From: Mageeibacillus sp. UBA5734
Lineage (GTDB): Bacteria > Bacillota > Clostridia > Saccharofermentanales > UBA5734
Reading direction: 5' to 3'
Assembly: GCA_002419365.1 (NCBI GenBank)
Contig: DIGA01000031.1
Location: 1-7,949, forward strand
Length of the DNA stretch: 7,949 bases
Below are positions 1 through 5,666 of this stretch, piece after piece. The position numbers were made by a program, and so were the translations under genes. Each line of letters starts with the position of its first letter. Position 1 is the stretch's first letter. Below the pieces are notes generated by a model. That model was not told the DNA's origin and ran no database searches. It saw nothing but the letters and a program-made list of their open reading frames with translations.

Positions 1-180
1 GAACTTTTAAACATTTACCATGTCATGCAGGTCAACCCAGAGACCTTTCCGATGGTCAATGCAGCTGGCGCAGAAGCCTTTGTGGCCTTCATGATCGACC
101 CCGCCACCCAAGCTCTGATCAGCGAATTCGGCGTCGAAAAATATGGCGAACCCCTGTTCTTCCCTGATGCCCTGAAATAA
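1..180 (+). CDS. tupA: Tungstate ABC transporter substrate-binding protein, C-terminal end (partial)
   Basis: This is an open frame from base 1 to a TAA stop at 178-180, giving the last 59 residues; the 5' part lies outside the window. The fragment contains HVMQVNPETFP, then GAEAFVAFMIDP, and ends EFGVEKYGEPLFFPDALK. This closing pattern (NP...FP.VN..GA..F..F, then FG...YG.PLFFPDA) is typical of TupA, the extracytoplasmic lipoprotein or periplasmic-type protein that binds tungstate and hands it to the TupB permease. The permease and ATPase genes follow directly on the same strand, 55 bases before the first plausible tupB start, which supports the call. Tungstate rather than molybdate specificity is inferred from family resemblance, since the oxyanion-binding residues lie mostly in the missing part. 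Confidence 0.85.
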   Translation, partial: ELLNIYHVMQVNPETFPMVNAAGAEAFVAFMIDPATQALISEFGVEKYGEPLFFPDALK

Positions 181-227
181 ATCCCCTGTGATACGATAAA
201 ATTGTAAGTCATGACATGTGATCAGTC

Positions 228-242
228 AGGAGTGGATGCCCC
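228..242 (+). promoter_or_regulatory. tupB ribosome-binding site and ATG, out of frame with the tupB body
   Basis: AGGAG at 228-232 is followed three bases later by ATG at 236-238. This is the only Shine-Dalgarno/ATG pair in the tupA-tupB gap. The ATG opens a frame of only 20 codons that stops at TGA 296-298. The conserved TupB frame starts one base off: after the four Cs at 239-242 it reads ATC GAA CTT and onward. With three Cs instead of four, the ATG would run straight into TupB as M-P-I-E-L-I-I-N-G. The spacing is a little short for a strong site. Confidence 0.6.
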
Positions 243-281
243 ATCGAACTTATCATCAATGGTCTAACGGAAGCCGTACGA

Positions 282-1052
282 TTGATTGCCAGTGGTGACG
301 CCGAGATTTTCGGCGTCACCCTTTTGACACTTCTGGTGTCTGGACTGGCGACGCTGCTCAGCCTGCTGGTCGGTGTACCGCTGGGGGTTGTGCTGGGTCT
401 GGTCCGCTTCCGTGGCCGCCGCCTGGTGGTCAGCCTGGTCAACACCGGCATGGGCATGCCGCCCGTTGTCGTTGGCCTCTGGGTCAGCATTTTCCTCTGG
501 CGCAGCGGTCCTTTCGGGGCGTTGCGCCTGATCTACACCCCGGCTGCGATCGTCATCGCCCAGACCCTGATCGCCACCCCGGTGATCACCGGTTTCACGA
601 TCGCAGCGATCCAGCATCTGACGCCGAAACTGCGCCTGCAGATTCTGGCCCTGGGGGCTTCGCGCTGGCAGTTTCTCTGGACGATACTGAAGGAATCGCG
701 CATCGCCCTGATGGCAGCTGTGATCGCCGGATTTGGCAGCATCGTGTCTGAAGTCGGCGCTTCCATGATGGTGGGCGGCAACATCAAGGGTTATACCCGG
801 GTCTTGACGACAGCCACGTCGATGGAGGTTTCGAAAGGGAATTTTCCGGTGGCAGTCGCCCTCAGCATCATCCTGATTACCCTGGCCTTTGGAGTCACCT
901 ATCTGCTGACTCTATTCCAGCAGTGGGAACGCAAAGACCGCAATCTCAAGCCGCTTCAGGATTCCGGATGCGCACCAGCCAACAGAGCTGGTGCTGATGA
1001 CCCGGATCACCCGGATGCCTCAGCAGACGACCCGAAGGAGCCTGACCAATGA
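282..1052 (+). CDS. tupB: Tungstate ABC transporter permease TupB
   Basis: Membrane subunit of the tungstate importer; it probably forms a homodimer channel driven by TupC. From the TTG at 282 it is 256 residues. Hydrophobic segments lie at about residues 11-40, 47-72, 86-110, 139-165 and 188-212. The cytoplasmic coupling loop (EAA-type) is visible at about 120-140, with LALGASRW, matching binding-protein-dependent permeases. An acidic, proline-rich tail (about 214-256) follows the last helix and looks like an extension beyond the usual TupB end. The start is uncertain. Family-like sequence (IELIINGLTEAVRLIASGD) extends upstream in frame to about base 243, but no ATG, GTG or TTG opens that frame before 282, and TTG 282 has only a weak GGAA upstream. 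The likely true start is ATG 236 with a one-base C-run difference. The stop overlaps the tupC start by ATGA. Function is confident; the 5' end is not. Confidence 0.88.
   Translation: MIASGDAEIFGVTLLTLLVSGLATLLSLLVGVPLGVVLGLVRFRGRRLVVSLVNTGMGMPPVVVGLWVSIFLWRSGPFGALRLIYTPAAIVIAQTLIATPVITGFTIAAIQHLTPKLRLQILALGASRWQFLWTILKESRIALMAAVIAGFGSIVSEVGASMMVGGNIKGYTRVLTTATSMEVSKGNFPVAVALSIILITLAFGVTYLLTLFQQWERKDRNLKPLQDSGCAPANRAGADDPDHPDASADDPKEPDQ
972..994 (+). other. Perfect 8-bp hairpin inside the tupB 3' end
   Basis: GCACCAGC (972-979) pairs with GCTGGTGC (987-994) around a 7-base loop. No T-run follows, so it is not a terminator. It lies in the part of tupB that encodes the hydrophilic tail, about 54 bases before the tupC start. 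A role in mRNA processing or in setting tupC translation is possible but is only inference. Confidence 0.4.
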
Positions 1053-2125
1053 CGCCCGATGTCCTGATGTCGGTCCATAACCTGCGCTGGACCCGATCGG
1101 ACCGCATCATTCTCGATGTGCCGGCTTTTTCCATCCGGCCCAATGAAGTCATTGCCCTGATCGGCGCCAATGGCGCCGGTAAAAGCAGTCTCTTGAAAAT
1201 GCTGGCCTTGCTTGAGAAGCCCGACTCCGGCGAGATCTATTTCAAGCATGCTCCTGTGACTGGAAGACCGCTCGCAATACGGCGCAGAATGGCCATGGTA
1301 TTCCAGGAACCGCTGCTGCTTTCCGGCTCGGTGTTTAAAAACGTCGCCCAGGGGTTGGTTTTCCGCGGCCTGCCCCGATCTGAAATCGCCCACCGCGTGC
1401 ACGCTGCCCTGAATGATTTTGGCATCGCGCATCTGGCCAGGCGCAATCAGAAACACTTGTCAGGCGGTGAAGCACAACGCGTCAGCCTGGCCCGGGCGAT
1501 GGTCATAGAACCTGAGATTTTATTTCTCGACGAGCCCTTCGCGGCCCTTGACTTGCCCACCCGTCAGGCACTGGCTGAAGACATCGGCCGCGTCATCCGC
1601 CAACGCGAAATCTCTGCCGTTTTCGTCACCCACAACGCCGAAGAGCTGTCGCTGTTCACGGACCGGATCTGCATCATGGAAAAAGGCATGCTCATCCAGG
1701 AAGGTTCACCGGAAGAGATTTTCAACCGTCCGGCCAGCCGTGTGGCGGCTCGCCTGGTGGGTGTGGAAAACAGCTTGTCCGGCATCATCCACGGCCCGGC
1801 GGATAGACAAGGTTACCAGAAGGTCCAGGTCGGACCGCACCAATGGGTCGTTCCGGGACCAGCGCTCCGGCCTGGAACACCGGTTGACCTGTATGTCCGC
1901 CCAGAAGCCGTTTTACCGGCGACGGACAGCCATAGCACCAATACCTTCACCGGGAAAATCGCCAAAACCATTTCCCTGAGCAGCCAGTACAAACTGGTCA
2001 TTGAGTGTGGATTCCCAGTGACGATCCTGGTGAGCAAGGGCACTCATGCCCTGACTGATGTCAAGCCCGGACGGGAGTTTCGATTTCATGTCCCTGCCGA
2101 AAGGGTCCATGTGGTTGAAAAATAG
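1049..2125 (+). CDS. tupC: Tungstate ABC transporter ATP-binding protein TupC
   Basis: Cytoplasmic ATPase that powers tungstate import through TupB; 358 residues. ABC motifs are complete: Walker A GANGAGKSS (39-47), Q-loop Gln86, signature LSGGEAQR (137-144), Walker B ILFLDEP (157-163), D-loop ALD (166-168) and H-loop His195. After the ATPase domain (about 1-235) comes a C-terminal region (about 240-355) resembling the TOBE/oxyanion-sensing domains of molybdate and tungstate ATPases, including YVRPEAV at 282-288. The start is ATG 1049, with GAAGGAG at 1034-1040 eight bases upstream. It overlaps the tupB stop (ATGA), indicating translational coupling. ModC or another anion importer ATPase is an alternative by motif alone, but the TupA-like and TupB-like neighbours favour TupC. 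Confidence 0.88.
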   Translation: MTPDVLMSVHNLRWTRSDRIILDVPAFSIRPNEVIALIGANGAGKSSLLKMLALLEKPDSGEIYFKHAPVTGRPLAIRRRMAMVFQEPLLLSGSVFKNVAQGLVFRGLPRSEIAHRVHAALNDFGIAHLARRNQKHLSGGEAQRVSLARAMVIEPEILFLDEPFAALDLPTRQALAEDIGRVIRQREISAVFVTHNAEELSLFTDRICIMEKGMLIQEGSPEEIFNRPASRVAARLVGVENSLSGIIHGPADRQGYQKVQVGPHQWVVPGPALRPGTPVDLYVRPEAVLPATDSHSTNTFTGKIAKTISLSSQYKLVIECGFPVTILVSKGTHALTDVKPGREFRFHVPAERVHVVEK

Positions 2126-2127
2126 GC

Positions 2128-2182
2128 AATCCCTGCCGCTTCGGCCCTCTGAGGGAGTCATGCGGCAGGGATTACTCTTTTT
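2128..2182 (+). terminator. Rho-independent terminator of tupABC, probably bidirectional
   Basis: A perfect 12-bp stem pairs AATCCCTGCCGC (2128-2139) with GCGGCAGGGATT (2162-2173), starting three bases after the tupC stop. The 22-base loop contains a small CCC/GGG pairing. TTTTT follows at 2178-2182. On the opposite strand the same stem is followed, five bases later, by TTTTT (complement of AAAAA 2118-2122), so it can also stop transcripts coming from the convergent fructokinase gene, although that run overlaps the end of tupC. Confidence 0.85.
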
Positions 2183-2223
2183 GTCCAGGTTTTATTGCTT
2201 ATGAACAGCAGAACGAGGCTGGC

Positions 2224-3189
2224 TCAGACCGGTCCGTTGGTGCGCAGCGCTTCGATTGCCGCCAGATCCGGCAGAGCCGGGATGGCGCCTTTTTTCGTCG
2301 TGGCCAGCGAGCCGACGGCATTGGCGAAGTCAAGGAATTCGTCGAGATCGGCAGGCGTGAGATCAGCCGGGGCTTTGCCGGACTGGATCAGTTTGTAGAG
2401 GAATCCACCTGTGAAAGCGTCTCCGGCACCAGTGGTGTCGACGACCGCCACATCGTAGGTGGTGCGGCGGGCTGAGCCGAGCTTGTTGTGGGCGTAGGCG
2501 CCATCCGGGCCGAGCGTGATCAGGACGAGCTGGAGTCCATAGGTGTCGATCAGGTGCTGGGCACCTTTTTCGAGGTCGCTTTCACCGGTCAGGAAGACCA
2601 GCTCTTCTTCCGAGATCTTGACCATGTCCGACAGCGGCATCGCGGAGAGAATGCCAGCCTTGGCTGCTTCCGGCGATTTCCAGAGGCGCAGGCGCAGGTT
2701 CGGGTCATAGGAGATGAGTTTGTGCTGCTCCTTGGCGTGCTTGACCGCAGCCAGGGTGGCGGAACGGGAAGGCTCGCCGGTCATCGAGACGGAGCCGAAG
2801 TGGAAGATCGAGCAATCCTCGATCAGCTGGTAGGAGAGCTCGGAAGGCTCGAGGAGCAGGTCGGCACCGGGATCGCGGTAGAAGGAAAAGGAGCGGTCGC
2901 CGGTCGGGCTGAGATGGACGAAAGCGAGCGTCGTGTTGCAGGTATCAGTCATGACCAGGCCGTGGGTGTAGACTCCGACATCATTGAGCGTTTTTTTCAG
3001 AAACTGGCCAAACTGGTCCGTGCCGACTTTGCCGATGAAAGCTGTCGCCAGGCCGAGCTTGGACAGTGCAGCCAGGACATTGGCCGGGGCGCCGCCGGGA
3101 TTTTGCTCAAAAGTCGGATTGCCCTGGGAAGATGGGCCGGCCGGAGTGAAATCGATCAGGAGTTCGCCTAGGGCTGTGACATCATACAT
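2224..3189 (-). CDS. scrK: Fructokinase, PfkB (ribokinase) family
   Basis: Cytoplasmic sugar kinase of 321 residues, predicted to convert fructose plus ATP to fructose 6-phosphate, feeding glycolysis, often after sucrose or fructan breakdown. The N-terminal ALGELLIDFTPAG and NPGGAPANVLAAL (30-42) correspond to PfkB signature 1 and the sugar-binding region. YDPNLRLRLW (161-170) is typical of bacterial fructokinases. DTTGAGDAFTGGFL (251-264) is PfkB signature 2, with the anion hole GAGD and the expected catalytic base Asp257. Length is normal for the family. The start is ATG at 3189, preceded by GAGG nine bases upstream. It stands alone: 245 bases separate it from prmA, and it converges on tupC. 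No sugar transporter or regulator is visible nearby, so the in vivo sugar is inferred from sequence type; another PfkB hexokinase activity cannot be excluded. Confidence 0.88.
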   Translation of the reverse strand: MYDVTALGELLIDFTPAGPSSQGNPTFEQNPGGAPANVLAALSKLGLATAFIGKVGTDQFGQFLKKTLNDVGVYTHGLVMTDTCNTTLAFVHLSPTGDRSFSFYRDPGADLLLEPSELSYQLIEDCSIFHFGSVSMTGEPSRSATLAAVKHAKEQHKLISYDPNLRLRLWKSPEAAKAGILSAMPLSDMVKISEEELVFLTGESDLEKGAQHLIDTYGLQLVLITLGPDGAYAHNKLGSARRTTYDVAVVDTTGAGDAFTGGFLYKLIQSGKAPADLTPADLDEFLDFANAVGSLATTKKGAIPALPDLAAIEALRTNGPV

Positions 3190-3342
3190 GACAGTGTACC
3201 TCGCAACAAGATTTTGAAGGGACGGGCAAGCGGTTTTTCCTCGCTACCATGATACCATAGATCCCGTTCAACCAGACCTGTTAATCGAATGACTTTCACA
3301 GGGTTGTCTCACTAGCAAAGGATCGCCAATCCGTGCACACCA
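3190..3342 (-). promoter_or_regulatory. Probable fructokinase upstream region with TACCAT direct repeat
   Basis: This non-coding stretch lies just upstream of the fructokinase on its strand. TACCAT occurs twice at 8-base spacing (3245-3250 and 3253-3258). On the coding strand the repeats read ATGGTA and overlap the -10-like hexamers TATGGT and TATCAT. A TTAACA (3284 down to 3279) sits 19 bases before TATGGT, which is a poor promoter spacing. A fructokinase promoter with a repressor site here is plausible, but no consensus promoter or known operator can be shown. Confidence 0.3.
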
Positions 3343-3383
3343 AAGACCGCTCCTCTGCTCTTGATCGGCAGCGGGGCGGTCTT
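3343..3383 (-). terminator. Long hairpin after prmA, candidate end of the heat-shock operon
   Basis: The arms AAGACCGCTCC (3343-3353) and GGGGCGGTCTT (3373-3383) pair over 11 positions including one G-T wobble. After a single mismatch, CTGC (3355-3358) pairs with GCAG (3368-3371) around a 9-base loop. On the minus strand the stem ends in CTTT and then GG, so the T-run is short. It lies 52 bases beyond the prmA stop. A smaller hairpin, GGAGCT/AGCTCC (3414-3419 and 3424-3429, loop GGTC), lies closer to the stop. Termination here is likely from position but the poor T-run keeps confidence moderate. Confidence 0.5.
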
Positions 3384-3434
3384 GATTGCGGGGTTGTTTT
3401 CAGGGGTGGGTCTGGAGCTGGTCAGCTCCTGTCC

Positions 3435-4442
3435 TCACTCACCCTTCTCAAACACAAAGGCGCACCAGCCGTTTTGCTCGGTGCGGCCGATCGGTTTGAG
3501 ACCGGCGGCCATGCAGGCGGAGAGGACGGTGTCGGCCTTGTCTTCGATGATGCCGGAAGTGATGAAAATGCCGTCTGGCTTGAGTCGATCGGGGATGTCG
3601 GTGGCGATCGTGGCAATGACATCAGCGATGATGTTGGCCACGATCACATCGTACTGCTCCCAGTTGGCGTCACTGAGAATGCCGGTGTGCACATCGACTT
3701 CGACGTCGTTGAGGCGGCAGTTTTCACTGGCCACGTCGGTCGCGACCTGGTCGATGTCGATCGCCTCGACTGAACCGGCACCAAGCTTGGCAGCGATGAT
3801 CGCCAGGATACCGCTGCCCGTGCCGAGGTCGAGCACGTCGTCACCCTCGCTGAGCAGCTCGTCGAGCCACTGGGCGCACATGGCTGTTGTCTCATGCGTG
3901 CCGGTGCCGAAGGCGCTGCCTGGGTCGAGCGTGATCACGATCTCCTCTTCCCCAGCCGCATACTCGACCCAGCTCGGGTTGATCACCAGGCGAGGCGTCA
4001 GATGCAAAGTCGTGTAGTACTGCTTCCAGTTATTGGCCCAGTCTTCTTCATGCACTTCGCGGCAGCCAAGGTAGCCTTCGCCGATATCAAGGAATTCGGA
4101 AAATTCCTGCAGGCGGCTGTGGATCAGGTCTTCGAGCTCGGTCAGGGAGACGTAGATTTTCGGCACATCGTCGTAGAGTTCATCGCTGGTCAGACTGATA
4201 TCTTCGTTGCGGCGCACACCCTGGTCGAATTCGGCAAAATAGGCCTTGATCTGGACGACCGGATCGAGGCTGTCGATGAAGCCATCGTCGGCGTACGTCA
4301 GGCTATTGGGATCGGCCAGGATTTCCTTGATTTCTTCGGCATCCTGGACCTGGACACCGTCGGCACCGAGGCTGGAAAGGAAATCCGTCACCAGTTCGGC
4401 GGCTTCATGGGTTGTCGCGAATGATAATTCCAGCCACCTCAT
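3435..4442 (-). CDS. prmA: Ribosomal protein L11 methyltransferase PrmA
   Basis: SAM-dependent enzyme that trimethylates amino groups of ribosomal protein L11; cytoplasmic, 335 residues. The N-terminal domain (about 1-120) starts MRWLELSFATTHEAAE, matching the L11-recognition domain of Bacillota PrmA. A conserved EEDWANNWK block (132-140) follows. The methyltransferase domain shows DPGSAFGTGTHETT (173-186), the SAM-binding loop LDLGTGSGIL (204-213), the acidic AIDID (227-231) and VANI (268-271), in the place of the NPPY-type motif. Length is somewhat above the usual 290-315, apparently through extra sequence around residues 45-95. The start ATG overlaps the dnaJ stop (ATGA), so it is translationally coupled. 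prmA after dnaJ is the standard Bacillota order. The usual next gene, the 16S rRNA methyltransferase rsmE, does not follow here. Confidence 0.93.
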   Translation of the reverse strand: MRWLELSFATTHEAAELVTDFLSSLGADGVQVQDAEEIKEILADPNSLTYADDGFIDSLDPVVQIKAYFAEFDQGVRRNEDISLTSDELYDDVPKIYVSLTELEDLIHSRLQEFSEFLDIGEGYLGCREVHEEDWANNWKQYYTTLHLTPRLVINPSWVEYAAGEEEIVITLDPGSAFGTGTHETTAMCAQWLDELLSEGDDVLDLGTGSGILAIIAAKLGAGSVEAIDIDQVATDVASENCRLNDVEVDVHTGILSDANWEQYDVIVANIIADVIATIATDIPDRLKPDGIFITSGIIEDKADTVLSACMAAGLKPIGRTEQNGWCAFVFEKGE

Positions 4443-5566
4443 TTGAACAGATCCTTGATCTTGGCAAAGAACGAGTCCACTTTCTGGTAGTTCTTGCGGT
4501 TGGTGGTTTCACTGAACTGTTGCAGGATTTCCTTTTGCTTGGCATCCAGATGGCGCGGGACTTCGAGGATGACGCGGAACTTGTGGTCACCGCGGACATT
4601 GGCCCGGTCGATGTGTGGGATGCCCTTGCCCCGGATGGTGAACATCTCATTGGGCTGGGTGCCTTCCTTGAGCGGGAACTTCTGGTTGCCATCGATCGTC
4701 GGCACATCGATTTCAGCGCCGAGAGCGGCCTGCGGGAAAGTCACCGGCACTTCGCAGTAGGTGTGGTAGCCGTCACGCTGGAAAACCGGGTGCGGACGGA
4801 TGTGGACTTCGACATAGAGGTCGCCATAGGGTCCACCAGCTGAGCCGGGCTCGCCTTCGCCACGCAACGTGAGCATCTGGCCATCATCGATGCCGGCAGG
4901 GACTTTGACGGAAAGCGACTTGGATTTCTGGCGCCGTCCCGCGCCATGGCAGTCGTTGCAGGGATTCTTGATGATCGTGCCGCGGCCATTGCAGGTCGGA
5001 CAGGGGCGCTGGGTCATGACATTGCCGAACATCGTCTGCTGGCGGGCTGTGACCTGGCCGGTGCCCTGGCACTGGCTGCATTTCTCCGGCTGGGAGCCGT
5101 CCTTGGTCCCGGTGCCCTGGCACGTGTCGCAAAGATCTTCCTTGGTGATGGTGATGGTCCGTTCAACGCCGAAAGCCGCTTCCATGAAATCGAGATTCAT
5201 ACGGTACTTGAGGTTGGCGCCCCGTTGTGGGCCAGCCCGGCGCCGGCTGCCGCCAAAGCCCCCACCAAAGAACGAGCCAAACAGATCTTCAATGTCGAAA
5301 TTGAACCCGCTGCCATCAAAGCCACCAAAGCCCTGCCCATCAACACCCGCATGGCCGAACTGGTCATACTTGGACCGTTTGTCAGCGTCGCTGAGCACGG
5401 CATAAGCCTCGTTCGCTTCCTTGAACTTGGCTTCGGCATCTTTGTTGCCCTGGTTGAGGTCAGGGTGGTATTGCTTGGCTACCTTACGATAAGCCTTTTT
5501 GATTTCTTCATCGCTCGCGCCTTTGCTGACGCCCAATACTTCGTAATAATCGCGCTTTTCAGCCAC
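4439..5566 (-). CDS. dnaJ: Chaperone protein DnaJ (Hsp40)
   Basis: Co-chaperone that delivers unfolded proteins to DnaK and stimulates its ATPase; cytoplasmic, 375 residues. The J domain (about 5-70) has the essential HPD at 34-36. A Gly/Phe-rich linker spans about 71-108. Four intact zinc-binding CxxCxGxG repeats follow: CDTCQGTG (146-153), CSQCQGTG (163-170), CPTCNGRG (189-196) and CNDCHGAG (203-210). The C-terminal substrate-binding and dimerisation domain closes the protein, making this a complete type I DnaJ. The start chosen is GTG at 5566, giving VAEKRDYYEVLGV; GGAGG stands seven bases upstream. An in-frame ATG six codons earlier (5584) lies before that ribosome site and is unlikely to be used. 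The end overlaps prmA by ATGA. Confidence 0.96.
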   Translation of the reverse strand: MAEKRDYYEVLGVSKGASDEEIKKAYRKVAKQYHPDLNQGNKDAEAKFKEANEAYAVLSDADKRSKYDQFGHAGVDGQGFGGFDGSGFNFDIEDLFGSFFGGGFGGSRRRAGPQRGANLKYRMNLDFMEAAFGVERTITITKEDLCDTCQGTGTKDGSQPEKCSQCQGTGQVTARQQTMFGNVMTQRPCPTCNGRGTIIKNPCNDCHGAGRRQKSKSLSVKVPAGIDDGQMLTLRGEGEPGSAGGPYGDLYVEVHIRPHPVFQRDGYHTYCEVPVTFPQAALGAEIDVPTIDGNQKFPLKEGTQPNEMFTIRGKGIPHIDRANVRGDHKFRVILEVPRHLDAKQKEILQQFSETTNRKNYQKVDSFFAKIKDLFK

Positions 5567-5591
5567 GTGGATTCCTCCGATCAAAACTTGA

Positions 5592-5629
5592 GAAAACCCG
5601 CCTGGGCCTCTTGTGGGGGTCCAGGCGGG
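5592..5629 (-). terminator. Terminator-like hairpin between dnaK and dnaJ
   Basis: CCCGCCTGG (5597-5605) pairs perfectly with CCAGGCGGG (5621-5629): a 9-bp GC-rich stem with a 15-base loop. On the minus strand it is followed directly by TTTTCTC (5596 down), the layout of a Rho-independent terminator. It lies 37 bases after the dnaK stop and 26 bases before the dnaJ start. A smaller GGACC/GGTCC hairpin (5644-5648 and 5653-5657) precedes it. Because dnaJ and prmA have no clear promoter of their own here, it probably acts as a partial terminator or as a 3'-end stabiliser of a dnaK transcript. Confidence 0.6.
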
Positions 5630-5666
5630 ATCGGATCATGTCAGGACCTTGGGGTCCGGGCCAGTC

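Noticed and set aside
2488..3171. A 227-codon open frame antisense to the fructokinase
   Set aside because: It mirrors the codon structure of a complete PfkB kinase on the other strand and shows no domain or ribosome site.
5567..5584. Upstream ATG start for dnaJ at 5584
   Set aside because: The Shine-Dalgarno GGAGG lies downstream of that ATG and is correctly spaced for the GTG at 5566, which gives the normal DnaJ N-terminus.
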